Shown one piece after another: positions 52,584-62,424 of a stretch of DNA of 64,000 bases. A program made the translations under genes and the position numbers. A model generated the notes under the pieces. It searched no databases and was not told the origin of the DNA. It worked only from the letters and a program-made list of their open reading frames with translations. Origin of the DNA: Flavobacterium ovatum (GTDB lineage Bacteria > Bacteroidota > Bacteroidia > Flavobacteriales > Flavobacteriaceae); NCBI RefSeq assembly GCF_040703125.1, contig NZ_CP160035.1, forward strand, positions 434,001-498,000, written 5' to 3'. Within the stretch, counting starts at the first letter, position 1. Each line of letters starts with the position of its first letter.

Positions 52584-52659
52584 TTGTATAAAAACTACCT
52601 ATTACTGCTCGTATTTACTTAAATTTGTACTGCATTTGAATATTCTAAAAATTTAAATA

Positions 52660-53394
52660 ATGAAAAAAGTTAGTAAGATAGTTGGCTTAGTTCTATTGGT
52701 TCTTATTCTCTGTACTATTGGATATGGCTACTTTATTTCGAAACCGCTACCGGTAGGAGTTGCTGGTCAGGAAGCAGAACTTTTTACTGATAAAATACAA
52801 ACAGCCATTAACCAAAAAGCTTGGGACAGCACCGCTGCGGTATCTTTTGAATTTGCAGGAGATCACAAATACCTTTGGGACAAGAAAAACGACTTGATAC
52901 AAGTAAAATGGAGTAAAAACAAAGTCCTCTTTAACACCAAAACCCTTGAAGGAATTGCATTTGAAAATGATATAAAAATATTAGGGAACGAAAAAGCCGA
53001 ACTGATCAGTAAAGCAAATAATTATTTCAATAACGATTCTTTTTGGCTTATTGCGCCTTTCAAGTTAAGAGACCCTGGCACCACACGAAGCATTGTAGTT
53101 CAAGACAATCAAAAAGCCTTGATGGTTACTTATGCCTCTGGCGGTAGTACTCCTGGTGATTCATACGTTTGGTTGGTCGATGCAAATTTTGTGCCTACCG
53201 CATGGCGCATGTGGGTGAGCATCATCCCTGTGGGCGGAATCGAAACCTCATGGGAAGATTGGAATACCTATAACAATACGATTAAAATTGCCTCCACCCA
53301 CAAAGGACTAATTAATTTGACTTTAAAAAATATTAAAACGGGCCAAAGCATTGAAGAAATAAATAATGGCCAAAATCCTTTTTCGGCTCTGTAG
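52660..53394 (+). CDS. Membrane-anchored protein, unknown
   Basis: 244 residues with one N-terminal hydrophobic segment (about 7-28). The rest is soluble and Trp-rich. I recognise no family; no catalytic motif is visible. It has its own start after the redox-operon terminator, and the region 53395-53491 after it is empty. Confidence 0.65.
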   Translation: MKKVSKIVGLVLLVLILCTIGYGYFISKPLPVGVAGQEAELFTDKIQTAINQKAWDSTAAVSFEFAGDHKYLWDKKNDLIQVKWSKNKVLFNTKTLEGIAFENDIKILGNEKAELISKANNYFNNDSFWLIAPFKLRDPGTTRSIVVQDNQKALMVTYASGGSTPGDSYVWLVDANFVPTAWRMWVSIIPVGGIETSWEDWNTYNNTIKIASTHKGLINLTLKNIKTGQSIEEINNGQNPFSAL

Positions 53395-53491
53395 TATTAT
53401 TTTATTCGAAAATGAATCTGTCCTGTATTTTATGAAATATTCCCATTTAACAATGGACTTTGTAAAATACGTAGCCTTTTTTTCGAAAAAA

Positions 53492-53796
53492 TTAAAAATG
53501 TAAAGCGGTGCTATTTTTAATTCCACCCATCACAAAAATGGTTTGCTCATTCCCAATTGTAGAGAGTTTGTCATAACAACGTTTTGATAGCTCGCCACAT
53601 CTTCAACCAGGATTTTGAGCATAAAATCATAATCACCTGCAATTTTGCAGCATTCGATAATCTCTGGTAAGGCTACAATATCTTTCACAAAATTGGCTCC
53701 TACATTCTTGGCGTGTTCCTTAAAGCGGACTTTACAAAAAACGGTCATCCCAAGTTTTAGTGTCTTTTTATCCAATAAAGCAACATATTTCATAAT
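53492..53796 (-). pseudogene. Lrp/AsnC regulator remnant (DNA-binding domain lost, frameshifted)
   Basis: From the right: YVALLDKKTLKLGMTVFCKV and IVALPEIIECCKIAGDYDFMLKI are the ligand-binding domain of an Lrp/AsnC protein, complete. The N-terminal helix-turn-helix domain is absent; the sequence instead runs into metE at about 53797. Near 53565 one A appears missing (ACAAACTCTCTACA), which throws the frame; resumed in another frame, the C-terminus QTIFVMGGIKNSTALHF continues to a stop at 53492-53494. Confidence 0.75.
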
Positions 53797-54519
53797 TGTG
53801 TGAAACCCCACCCGTTATCTACGGTGATGTTTCGCATCCTAATCCAATGACTATAAAATGGGCAAAATATGCACAATCGCTTACACCAAAATGGGTAAAA
53901 GGAAGGCTAACTGGACCCGTTACTATCTTACAATGGTCATTTGTACATGACGATCAACCGCGCTCGACTACCTGTACACAAATTGCACTTGCGATACGTG
54001 ATGAAGTGGTGGATTTGGAAAAAGCAGGAATCAAAATCATTCAAATTGATGAACCCGCTATTCGTGAAGGATTGCCATTGCGAAAAGAAGAATGGGCAAA
54101 TTATTTGGATTGGGCGATTAAAGCGTTTAGAATTTCGGCTAGCGGTGTGCAGGATGATACTCAAATACACACGCATATGTGCTACAGTGAGTTTAACGAT
54201 ATCATTCAAAATATCGCCGACATGGATCCAGATGTCATCACAATTGAATGTTCTAGATCGCAAATGGAATTGCTAGATACTTTTGCTGATTTTAAATATC
54301 CAAACGAAATTGGACTTGGAGTATATGATATTTACTCGCCCTGTGTGCCTGCCAACGAAGAAATGGTTCATTTGTTAGAAAAAGCTGCCGCTGTAATTCC
54401 AGTAAAGCAATTATGGTTTGAAAACCCGTCATTGGGAGGAAGCTAAAAAGGCTTTGATCGAAATGGTGAAAGCTGCTCAAAAAATGAGAGTTGCAGTTGA
54501 GAATACTGTTGTACTTTAA
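53797..54519 (+). pseudogene. metE: Cobalamin-independent methionine synthase remnant (C-terminal third)
   Basis: Begins in the middle of MetE at [14 protein letters not shown] and follows the catalytic domain: [10 protein letters not shown] (His and Cys zinc ligands), ITIECSRS (Glu ligand) and FENPSLGGS, then stop. The correct C-terminus [22 protein letters not shown] runs on in another frame to a stop at 54517-54519. The NPDCG stretch, which holds the last zinc ligand Cys, is missing, consistent with a deletion of about 17 bases between TGG repeats near 54416. The first roughly 540 codons are gone. The enzyme cannot work. Confidence 0.85.
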
Positions 54520-54551
54520 TACTATTTATTCAGAGCTTAGCGTATTATGCG

Positions 54552-54950
54552 CTAGGCTTTGTAATTGTATTCATTTACCAAAAACCTAGAGAAGGAATAA
54601 TTTACCTTATTCTCTAATTCAAACATTTTATTGCAGTTTACACTTCCATAAATGTTGTTATAAGACATAAACTGGTTTTCTTCAGCTATTTTTTCTATCA
54701 AAATTGAATTGTAAACATTTCGCTTGGCATTTACAAATAATTTATATTTATCCAAAATCTGTTTTTGTATTGCGTTTACCAACATGCTGTCCGCAATAAA
54801 AAGTCGATGATATTCAACAAAAAAGGCCAAGATAAAAATCTCAATATTGCTCGCTTGTTTAGAATTTACGATCATATCATTGGTACAAATGGAATACGTT
54901 AATCGTAAAATGTTTCCAATTATTTTCTCTATAAGTTCAATCGCTACCAT
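54552..54950 (-). CDS. Hypothetical protein, unknown
   Basis: 132 residues, no signal peptide, mixed helical composition with several Asn/Ile-rich segments. I do not recognise it. It follows the metE remnant and has its own start after a 284-base gap on its 5' side. Confidence 0.45.
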   Translation of the reverse strand: MVAIELIEKIIGNILRLTYSICTNDMIVNSKQASNIEIFILAFFVEYHRLFIADSMLVNAIQKQILDKYKLFVNAKRNVYNSILIEKIAEENQFMSYNNIYGSVNCNKMFELENKVNYSFSRFLVNEYNYKA

Positions 54951-55234
54951 AACTGTTTCATTTTAATAATTCAAAGATAAACCGTAAGTACCTGATAAAG
55001 ATTACACTATTTTAAGATAGTTTTATGAAATTCTAATACACAGTAAAATACTAGTACGCAGATGAAGTTGATGTTAGCGCATAAAAACATAATTGGTAAG
55101 ACTAAAAAAAGCCCCTTTCAAAATGAATTGAGAGGGGCGTTTACAATTGTTTAGTTTTTAAAAAGGCTAATATAGTAGCTACAAAAAGCTAATGGAAACG
55201 AAATGGCTAACGTACTATCCGCATGAAAATTATG
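54951..55234. other. Intergenic region with terminator
   Basis: 284 bases holding the terminator of the 55235 gene (about 55107-55135, minus strand GCCCCT..AGGGGC plus T7). Nothing else is recognised. Confidence 0.5.
55107..55135 (-). terminator. Terminator of the carrageenase-like gene
   Basis: On the minus strand an 11-bp stem with one mismatch, GCCCCTCTCAA/TTGAAAGGGGC, is followed by T7. Confidence 0.7.
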
Positions 55235-56587
55235 TTAATAAGCCTTATCTCCGCATTGTTTATCGGCATCATTTCCGCGATACGCATCTTTGGTGACAAT
55301 TAGCGCTCTTGCTGCAACCGTATTATCTGGAGCTGTATTTTTAGGCACCGAAGCCGAAACGGTTGTTTTATCAATTTTTATTTGCCCAACATAATCGCCA
55401 ATAACAGCTATTGACGGCCCTTGACGAACTCCTTTGTTATCTGCATCGGCCATTATATCTTCTTTAAAATACGTCAGTAAACATTTTGGAATACTACTTC
55501 TTCCCGAAAAATGTACTGGCGCATCTAGTGTATAAACCGCCGTTACATTTTTAATCCAAGAATCAACTCCAAAGCGTCCGCCTTCTCTTCCATCTCTAAT
55601 TTCGATGGTTAGTTGCGACCCTATCGAATGAGCGCCATCAACGGTAACATTACCACTCACTAAATTATGAGGTTTGAAATAAACCGCACATTTCCCTTTA
55701 ATGCTCGTTACATTTTCGATTCGGATATTATCCACACCTACTTTAATTTGCTCTTCGCGACCACGATTGTCAGTTTCAATTCGGGCGGCTACCCCTCCAC
55801 TGCAAACCAAATTACACAATAACATATTGGCTCCTGTATTGGCTTGAATCAAGCCATAACCGTAAGAGGCGTTGTTTTGTTGTACATTATCAACTGTTAC
55901 ATCAATGGCTCTTCCATTGGCACTTTCATCTCCTTTTTGAAACGCAAATGCGACACCCGAAAAGCGAGTTTGATCGTCCTCAATCACAAGGTTTTGTATA
56001 AATAAATTGGATACTCTCCCGATAGAAAAAGCTCGAGAACCTCCTTTTTTTGGTGCACTATTTTCACGTACATATTTGATCGATGGTCTGTTTTCATCTT
56101 TCCCTTCTCCAATGATCGAAACATTCTCAACGGCACTTTCAGAACCAATAGAAAAAACTATTTTGGTTTGATTCACTCGTTTTGGATCTGTTTGATCGGC
56201 TACCAAACGTACTCCTGCTCTCAATACAATATGCACATTGGATTGCAAGGTGATTTCGTCCACCAAATACGTTCCTGCACTGATGATTACCTTACCGCCG
56301 TTTTTGCTATGACTAGCGTCTTTAATAGCTTTATTGATTTCTTTGGTGGAATTGGAACTTGGATTGACCGTAAAGACAGGTAATGTATCAATTTCTTTTT
56401 GACTCGGACCTTGGTAACCCACACCAACAACTTTGAAAACTCCTGGGGTAAGGTTCTTTTGAATTCCAATACTATTTTCAGTAGTCGATTTTCCTGTATT
56501 TTTAAGCGATTGACAACTAACTGGTGTTATCACAAAAGAAGCTCCTATTAATAATAGAGCAGCAATAGGTTTTATTTTAAATATCAT
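55235..56587 (-). CDS. Lipoprotein beta-helix glycosidase, GH82 iota-carrageenase-like
   Basis: 450 residues with a lipoprotein signal (TPVSC, Cys25) and a right-handed beta-helix. The residues Gln248, Glu271, Asp273 and His307 have exactly the spacing of Gln222, Glu245, Asp247 and His281 in the characterised iota-carrageenase of Alteromonas fortis, as I remember that work (23, 2 and 34 residues apart). The surrounding text is IETDN and YFKPH. The protein is shorter than marine enzymes with the extra A domain. It would be attached to the outer membrane or periplasmic. No sulfatase, SusC/D pair or regulator lies nearby, so it is not in a polysaccharide-utilisation locus here. A generic pectate-lyase-like fold is the alternative. 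Confidence 0.65.
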   Translation of the reverse strand: MIFKIKPIAALLLIGASFVITPVSCQSLKNTGKSTTENSIGIQKNLTPGVFKVVGVGYQGPSQKEIDTLPVFTVNPSSNSTKEINKAIKDASHSKNGGKVIISAGTYLVDEITLQSNVHIVLRAGVRLVADQTDPKRVNQTKIVFSIGSESAVENVSIIGEGKDENRPSIKYVRENSAPKKGGSRAFSIGRVSNLFIQNLVIEDDQTRFSGVAFAFQKGDESANGRAIDVTVDNVQQNNASYGYGLIQANTGANMLLCNLVCSGGVAARIETDNRGREEQIKVGVDNIRIENVTSIKGKCAVYFKPHNLVSGNVTVDGAHSIGSQLTIEIRDGREGGRFGVDSWIKNVTAVYTLDAPVHFSGRSSIPKCLLTYFKEDIMADADNKGVRQGPSIAVIGDYVGQIKIDKTTVSASVPKNTAPDNTVAARALIVTKDAYRGNDADKQCGDKAY

Positions 56588-57284
56588 AATTAAAAGTTCA
56601 GCTAATGAACTTCAATTTTACACCAAAATTCAATTATGCACTACTCTAAAATTACCTAGAAATAGATGGAGATTATCTTTTTTTTAGTTTCTACTTGCAA
56701 CAAAACATCTAAATTAACTTACACATGATTGTTTTATAAATTTCTATCACATAAACCTAATTGTAAAACCCAAATCCTTTAATCCTGACAGTCCTCAAGA
56801 TAAACCATAATGACATAAGTTACAATCTCTAGCAAAATTTAATTTTCGAATAGTAAACTTGTTATGATTACATTTTGAAAATTTAAAAGTTCCACTGCAT
56901 CTTATAGTTGCTAAATATTCTAAACAATCTAAATCAGTTTTGAATGTATCGAAAAATCAACAATACTTTTTCCTTTAAATGATTCCATAAATATTTTTGT
57001 TTTAAGAAAGATAAGAAAAACATCTTTACAACTCTATAATCATAAACCCTTTGTAAAACTTCTGTTTATCAAAGGGTTTTTCTATTTGTATATAATTGTA
57101 AAATTGCTTAATTTGAAGTCCGTTTGAAATTTTAAAAAACGGGCTACCTTTTATTTCTATTAAACACTTAAATTAGCAATTCAATATTAGATTCCTTTTC
57201 AAATAAGAAAAATATTTGAATTCATTTTCTAAAATCGTGAGATTGCAATCAAAGCATACTAATTTAATTTTAAAATGTTTGACC
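56588..57284. other. Long intergenic region with an isolated terminator
   Basis: 697 bases. A terminator at 57044-57081 points rightwards with no gene to its left on that strand since the metE remnant. A TATTTTTG (about 56992-56999) could be a -7 element of a short RNA. No open reading frame of note. Confidence 0.4.
57044..57081 (+). terminator. Rightward terminator without an obvious gene
   Basis: Stem AAACCCTTTG/CAAAGGGTTT plus AAA/TTT beyond a mismatch, followed by TTTTTC. See the finding on a possible small RNA. Confidence 0.65.
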
Positions 57285-57773
57285 ATGACACCCGAATATG
57301 ATAAAGCTTTAGTCAAATATAGCAACACTTTACGAATCGTTTCCTTACCTCTACTTTCTTGGGATTTTTTTGCTAGTCATACATTTGAGATCAACAAATT
57401 TGTTGCTATTCAAAAACACTGGAAGTCCAAAGTTGATTTCAGTGCAATCAATTCTAATGCGAAAACACAAATTTTAATTACCAATTCAAAACAAGAAATT
57501 GTTTTTGCCAGTCAGGGTATTCATCAAATGAATGGTTATCAAGCGCGTGAAATTATAGGCAAAACACCCAAAATATTCCAAGGCGAATTGACTTCGTCAG
57601 CCAGTAGAGAAAAAATTAAGGTAGCTATTCAAAACAACCTTCCTTTTAAAGAAGTACTCATCAATTACAAAAAAGACGGAAGCACTTACTTATGTGAGAT
57701 AGAAGCGTTTCCAAAATTTAACAAAAAAGGAGAACTCGTCAATTACATCGCTTTTGAGAGAATTGCATCTTAA
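57285..57773 (+). CDS. Single PAS-domain protein
   Basis: 162 residues from the ATG at 57285 (23 codons inside a longer frame with a weaker start). The PAS core runs from ILITNSKQEIVFASQGIHQ to YIAFERIAS, with the helix NGYQAREIIGKTPKIFQGE. The place of the flavin-binding Cys of LOV domains is taken by Lys-Ile-Phe, so it is not a canonical photosensor. No output domain is attached; it may work with a partner. Confidence 0.8.
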   Translation: MTPEYDKALVKYSNTLRIVSLPLLSWDFFASHTFEINKFVAIQKHWKSKVDFSAINSNAKTQILITNSKQEIVFASQGIHQMNGYQAREIIGKTPKIFQGELTSSASREKIKVAIQNNLPFKEVLINYKKDGSTYLCEIEAFPKFNKKGELVNYIAFERIAS

Positions 57774-57915
57774 TTATACTGTTTTTTATATTTGAAAATA
57801 TGCAGCTAGAGCAGGAATGCATTCTACCCTATTTATAAAAATTAATTACTAAAAGTAACTTGCTTTTTTCCTTAAATATTCCTGAAGGTTGGGAGCAGGA
57901 TTAGCTCCAAAAAAA

Positions 57916-57941
57916 ACAGCTACCCAAAATTGGATAGCTGT
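57916..57941 (-). terminator. Terminator of nrdA
   Basis: ACAGCTA/TAGCTGT with an inner CCCAAAATTGG pairing, followed on the minus strand by T8. It lies 31 bases after the nrdA stop. Confidence 0.75.
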
Positions 57942-57971
57942 CTCTCTACTCTTTATTCTATTTCCTAAAAA

Positions 57972-60359
57972 TTAAGACCCACACATTTCACAATCTTCTG
58001 GTCCACCTGCTTGGGCTTGTAGAATCATCTTTTTGTATTCGTCAATATTAATTGGTTCTGTGCTTACTTCTTCAGCAACTGGTTGTTCTTTTTTGTCGTT
58101 GTTCAATGTAAACTTGATCGCATCTACTGCTGCTTTTGTTCTCAAATAGTACATTCCTGTTTTCAATCCTGATTGCCAAGCATAAAAGTGCATTGACGTC
58201 AATTTTGAATAGTTGGCGTTTTGCATAAACAAGTTCAATGACTGCGATTGATCTACAAAATAACCACGTTGACGTGACATATCTATGATATCTTTCATAG
58301 ACATTTCCCATACTGTTTTGTACAATTCTTTCAAGTCTTGCGGAATATCCAAATCTTGAACTGATCCGTTGTTACGCATCAATTCTTGTTTTAATGTCTC
58401 GTTCCACAATCCACGATCAACTAAATCATGCAATAAATGTTTGTTTACCACGATGAATTCTCCAGACAATACACGTCGTGTGTAAATATTAGAAGTATAA
58501 GGTTCGAATGCTTCGTTGTTTCCTAAAATTTGAGAAGTAGAAGCGGTAGGCATAGGCGCAACTAATAATGAGTTACGAACTCCGTGCTCCATTACTTCTT
58601 TCCTTAAAGCTGCCCAATCCCAACGACCAGACAATTCTTCGTCTTTTATCCCCCATAAGTTGTGTTGGAAATCTCCTTGTGAAATTGGAGAACCTTGGAA
58701 CGTTGAATAAGGTCCTTCCTCTTTTGCTTCCTCCATCGAAGCAGTTACTGCAGCGAAGTATAAAGTTTCGAAAATTTCTTGATTCAATTTTTTAGCTTCA
58801 TCCGATGTAAAAGGCAAACGCAACATGATAAAGGCATCAGCCAAACCTTGAACACCAAGACCAATCGGACGGTGGCGTAAGTTGGAATTCTCTGCTTCTT
58901 TTACAGGATAGTAATTTCTATCAATTACTTTATTTAAGTTTCTTGTTACTCGTTTCGTTACATTGTACAATGCTTCGTGGTCAAACTTACCGTTTTCTAC
59001 AAACATTGGTAATGATAATGAGGCCAAGTTACATACCGCTACCTCATCAGCAGACGTATATTCCATAATCTCCGTACACAAGTTAGACGAACGAATCGTA
59101 CCTAAATTCTTTTGGTTTGATTTACGGTTGGCTGCATCTTTGTACAACATATAAGGCGTTCCAGTTTCGATTTGCGATTCTAGAATTTTCTCCCACAATT
59201 CATGTGCTTTGATGGTTTTTCTACCTTTACCTGCTTTTTCGTAATCAGTGTACATTTTTTCAAATTCTTCACCGTATACGTCGTACAATCCAGGGCATTC
59301 ATTAGGACACATCAAAGTCCAAATTCCATCTTCTTGAACCCGTTTCATGAATAAATCAGAAGTCCACATGGCAAAGAACAAATCTCTAGCACGCATTTCT
59401 TCTTTTCCGGTATTCTTTTTAAGGTCTAGGAAATCAAAGATATCCGCATGCCAAGTTTCGATGTAAATCGCAAAGCTCCCTTTACGTTTTCCACCACCTT
59501 GATCTACGTAACGAGCCGTATCATTAAAGACACGCAACATAGGAACAATTCCGTTTGAAGTTCCGTTAGTTCCACGAATGTACGAACCTGTAGCACGCAC
59601 ATTGTGAATAGAAAGTCCTACTCCACCAGCAGATTGCGAGATTTTTGCCGTTTGTTTCAACGTGTCATAAATTCCGTCAATACTATCGTCTTTCATTGCC
59701 AAAAGGAAACAAGACGACATTTGAGGTTTTGGAGTTCCAGAGTTAAACAATGTAGGCGTTGCATGGGTAAAGAATTTTTTAGACATTAAGTCATACGTTT
59801 CTAAAACTGAATCCATATCACCTAAGTGAATTCCAACCGACACACGCATCAACATATGTTGTGGACGTTCAACGATTTTACCGTTTATTTTCAATAAATA
59901 CGAACGCTCTAGTGTTTTGAAACCAAAGTAATCGTAGTTAAAATCTCTATTATATATGATATGAGAATTCAAAAATTCTGCATTTTCTTGTATTACTGCA
60001 TGTACTTCATCAGATAACAAAGGCGCTTTTTGTCCATTTCTTGGATTTACGTAGTGATACATTTCGTCCATCGTTTCAGAAAACGATTTGTTGGTATTCG
60101 AGTGTAAATTCGAAATAGCAATTCGAGCCGCTAGTTGCGCATAATCGGGGTGCGAAATAGTCATTGACGCCGCCGTTTCTGCCGCTAAATTATCCAATTC
60201 TGATGTTGAAACTCCATCGTAAAGTCCTTCAATAACACGCATTGCCACTTTCACAGCATCTACCAAATCATTCAAACCATAGCATAGTTTTTTAATCCTA
60301 TCTGTGATTTTGTCGAACATTACAGGTTCTTTCCTACCATCTCTTTTAATTACATACAT
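57972..60359 (-). CDS. nrdA: Ribonucleoside-diphosphate reductase, alpha subunit (class Ia)
   Basis: 795 residues. An N-terminal ATP-cone (about 1-95) gives allosteric activity control. The catalytic domain has the redox Cys in [14 protein letters not shown] (Asn, Cys, Glu), and VCNLAS; the C-terminal CEMCGS is the shuttle pair. It reduces ribonucleotides to deoxyribonucleotides with NrdB. nrdB lies upstream on the same strand with a 265-base gap, so the two may have separate or shared transcripts. Confidence 0.95.
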   Translation of the reverse strand: MYVIKRDGRKEPVMFDKITDRIKKLCYGLNDLVDAVKVAMRVIEGLYDGVSTSELDNLAAETAASMTISHPDYAQLAARIAISNLHSNTNKSFSETMDEMYHYVNPRNGQKAPLLSDEVHAVIQENAEFLNSHIIYNRDFNYDYFGFKTLERSYLLKINGKIVERPQHMLMRVSVGIHLGDMDSVLETYDLMSKKFFTHATPTLFNSGTPKPQMSSCFLLAMKDDSIDGIYDTLKQTAKISQSAGGVGLSIHNVRATGSYIRGTNGTSNGIVPMLRVFNDTARYVDQGGGKRKGSFAIYIETWHADIFDFLDLKKNTGKEEMRARDLFFAMWTSDLFMKRVQEDGIWTLMCPNECPGLYDVYGEEFEKMYTDYEKAGKGRKTIKAHELWEKILESQIETGTPYMLYKDAANRKSNQKNLGTIRSSNLCTEIMEYTSADEVAVCNLASLSLPMFVENGKFDHEALYNVTKRVTRNLNKVIDRNYYPVKEAENSNLRHRPIGLGVQGLADAFIMLRLPFTSDEAKKLNQEIFETLYFAAVTASMEEAKEEGPYSTFQGSPISQGDFQHNLWGIKDEELSGRWDWAALRKEVMEHGVRNSLLVAPMPTASTSQILGNNEAFEPYTSNIYTRRVLSGEFIVVNKHLLHDLVDRGLWNETLKQELMRNNGSVQDLDIPQDLKELYKTVWEMSMKDIIDMSRQRGYFVDQSQSLNLFMQNANYSKLTSMHFYAWQSGLKTGMYYLRTKAAVDAIKFTLNNDKKEQPVAEEVSTEPINIDEYKKMILQAQAGGPEDCEMCGS

Positions 60360-60624
60360 AAGCTCAATTGTTTTTTAAAAAATAAAAAATCCCTTTTTTA
60401 TTTTTTTGGGTATTTGTTAATTGGTGTTTGGGAAACTAATCCCGGGCATTCTATAATTAATCAATGATATCAAAAAAAAATTAACGATTGATGATTAACG
60501 ATTTTTGATTTCAGAGGTAACCGTAATCATTAAACATCTTTTGTAATTTCCTAAAAACTACATCAAATCACTATTTTATTATTAAAACCTTTCCTTTGTG
60601 ACTTAGCGCCTTTCCGGCAAATTT
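60360..60624. other. nrdB-nrdA spacer
   Basis: 265 bases, AT-rich on the plus strand, with a run of 'ttaacgattgatgattaacg' near 60480-60500 that looks like an imperfect repeat. It probably contains leader sequence of nrdA. No gene was seen. Confidence 0.45.
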
Positions 60625-61602
60625 CTAAAAATCAGCGTCAAATGAAATTTTCTGAGCATCACCATCTGTGTTCATCACACCTGATTTTTGATATTCGGCA
60701 ACTTTCTTTTCAAAGAAGTTTGTTTTTCCTTGCAACGAAATCATGTCCATAAAATCGAATGGGTTCGTTGTATTGTATTCTCTTTCGCATCCTAATTCAA
60801 CCAAAAGTCTATCCGCTACAAACTCTAAATATTGTGTCATCAAAGTCGCATTCATACCAATCAAACTTACTGGTAATGACTCAGTGATAAATTCTCTTTC
60901 GATATTCAAAGCATCAACGATAATCGTTCTAATTCTTTCTTTTGGTACTGGGTTGATCAAGTGATTGTTGTGCAAATGCACTGCAAAATCACAATGAACT
61001 CCTTCGTCACGAGAAATCAATTCGTTAGAAAAAGTCAAACCTGGCATCAATCCACGTTTTTTCAACCAGTATATAGAACAAAAAGCTCCTGAAAAGAAAA
61101 TCCCTTCTACTGCTGCAAAAGCAATTAAACGTTCCGCGAAGGAATCAGAGTCAATCCATTGCAATGCCCAATCTGCTTTTTTCTTGATTGCTGGAAAAAC
61201 TTCTAATGCATTGAACAAATCATCTTTTTCTGCTTCATCTTTCACATAAGTATCAATCAATAATGAATAGGTTTCACTATGAATGTTCTCCATCATGATT
61301 TGGAAACCATAAAAGAATTTAGCTTCAGCGTACTGCACTTCATTAACAAAGTTCTCTGCTAGATTTTCGTTCACAATTCCATCCGAAGCTGCAAAAAAAG
61401 CTAAAATATGTTTAATGAAATATCTTTCATCATTATTCAACTTGTTATTCCAGTCGTTTAAATCTTGTGACAAATCGATTTCTTCAGCCGTCCAAAAACT
61501 AGCCTCCATTGATTTATAAAACTCCCAAATATCATGGTGTTTGATAGGAAAAATTACGAAACGATTTTTATTCTCTTGTAAAATTGGTTCTACTTGCGAC
61601 AT
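60625..61602 (-). CDS. nrdB: Ribonucleoside-diphosphate reductase, beta subunit
   Basis: 325 residues. The di-iron site and radical tyrosine are visible: Asp74 in AASDGIV, Glu105 and His108 in MENIHSE, radical Tyr112 in TYSLLIDTY, and DEGVH near residue 204. The [15 protein letters not shown] stretch is closer to eukaryotic R2 than to E. coli NrdB. Expressed upstream of nrdA. The region before it holds a DnaA box. Confidence 0.95.
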   Translation of the reverse strand: MSQVEPILQENKNRFVIFPIKHHDIWEFYKSMEASFWTAEEIDLSQDLNDWNNKLNNDERYFIKHILAFFAASDGIVNENLAENFVNEVQYAEAKFFYGFQIMMENIHSETYSLLIDTYVKDEAEKDDLFNALEVFPAIKKKADWALQWIDSDSFAERLIAFAAVEGIFFSGAFCSIYWLKKRGLMPGLTFSNELISRDEGVHCDFAVHLHNNHLINPVPKERIRTIIVDALNIEREFITESLPVSLIGMNATLMTQYLEFVADRLLVELGCEREYNTTNPFDFMDMISLQGKTNFFEKKVAEYQKSGVMNTDGDAQKISFDADF

Positions 61603-61697
61603 GGCTATTGTTTATTTTATTGTATTTTTCTTAGAAAGAATTTTAAATTCTGCGGATTACAAAGATGGCAAAATATTGCGTCTTTTAAAAGTCAAAC

Positions 61698-61706
61698 TTA
61701 TCCACA
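61698..61706 (+). promoter_or_regulatory. DnaA box upstream of nrdB
   Basis: TTATCCACA, a perfect consensus DnaA box, about 96 bases before the nrdB start. Only one was noticed in this intergenic region. Confidence 0.5.
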
Positions 61707-61839
61707 ATTAGACTTAGTTTTTAACAACGTAAACTATTACGAGATCTTTTAACACAAAATGCAAATCACTTTGTATCAATTATTTAAAACCAAAAAAACC
61801 CATATACTATAGGGCTTTAAAGATAAAAAACAAAGGGTT

Positions 61840-62424
61840 TTATTGTTTTTTCGAACCTTGTTTTTTCCATTCCTGAGCGATTAAATCAAGCTCAGCATAC
61901 CAATCTTCTCCAAACCTTCTTACCAAAGCTTCTTTGACAAATTTATACACAGGAACTTCTAACTCTTTACCTAAAGAACAGGCGTCGTCACAAATATCCC
62001 ATTTATCATAATTCACCGCAGCAAACTCTGTAAAATCTTTAATTCGGATGGGATACAAATGACAGGAAACTGGTTTTTTCCAATCTACCTCTCCTTGATT
62101 ATAGGCTTGTTCTATTCCGCATAAAGCGGTTTTACCGTCAAAAATCACATACGCACAATCTTTTTCATCAATAAGAGGTGTTTCTAAATCCCCATCGGTT
62201 CCTTTTCTCCAAACTCCTTGCGCCTCAATAGCAGCAATTCCTTCTTTACGTAGAAATGGTTTTACTTTAGGATAAATAGCTTCTAGAATTTTAGTCTCTT
62301 CTTCGCTCAATGGCGCTCCAGCATCTCCGTCAACGCAACAAGCTCCTTTACAAGCTGATAAATTACAAACAAATTCTTTCCCTAAAATATCTTCTGAAAC
62401 GATGGTTTTTCCTAATTGAAACAT
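61840..62424 (-). CDS. DUF3109 family protein
   Basis: 194 residues. It has a cysteine-rich layout, with CNLSACKGACC near residue 20, then CAYVIF, CGIEQ, CHLYPIR and CDDAC; this resembles a metal-cluster binding protein of the YkgJ type. Function is unknown. It has its own start and is separated from nrdB by 237 bases. Confidence 0.85.
   Translation of the reverse strand: MFQLGKTIVSEDILGKEFVCNLSACKGACCVDGDAGAPLSEEETKILEAIYPKVKPFLRKEGIAAIEAQGVWRKGTDGDLETPLIDEKDCAYVIFDGKTALCGIEQAYNQGEVDWKKPVSCHLYPIRIKDFTEFAAVNYDKWDICDDACSLGKELEVPVYKFVKEALVRRFGEDWYAELDLIAQEWKKQGSKKQ

Noticed and set aside
53797..53900. Cobalamin riboswitch controlling metE
   Set aside because: The 5' region of metE is deleted, and no riboswitch-like structure was seen in the remaining sequence.
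53797..54519. Functional short MetE or MetE-like core protein
   Set aside because: Both the N-terminal two-thirds and the last zinc ligand are missing and the frame is broken.
61698..61706. Replication origin
   Set aside because: Only one DnaA box, no box cluster, no dnaA or dnaN nearby.
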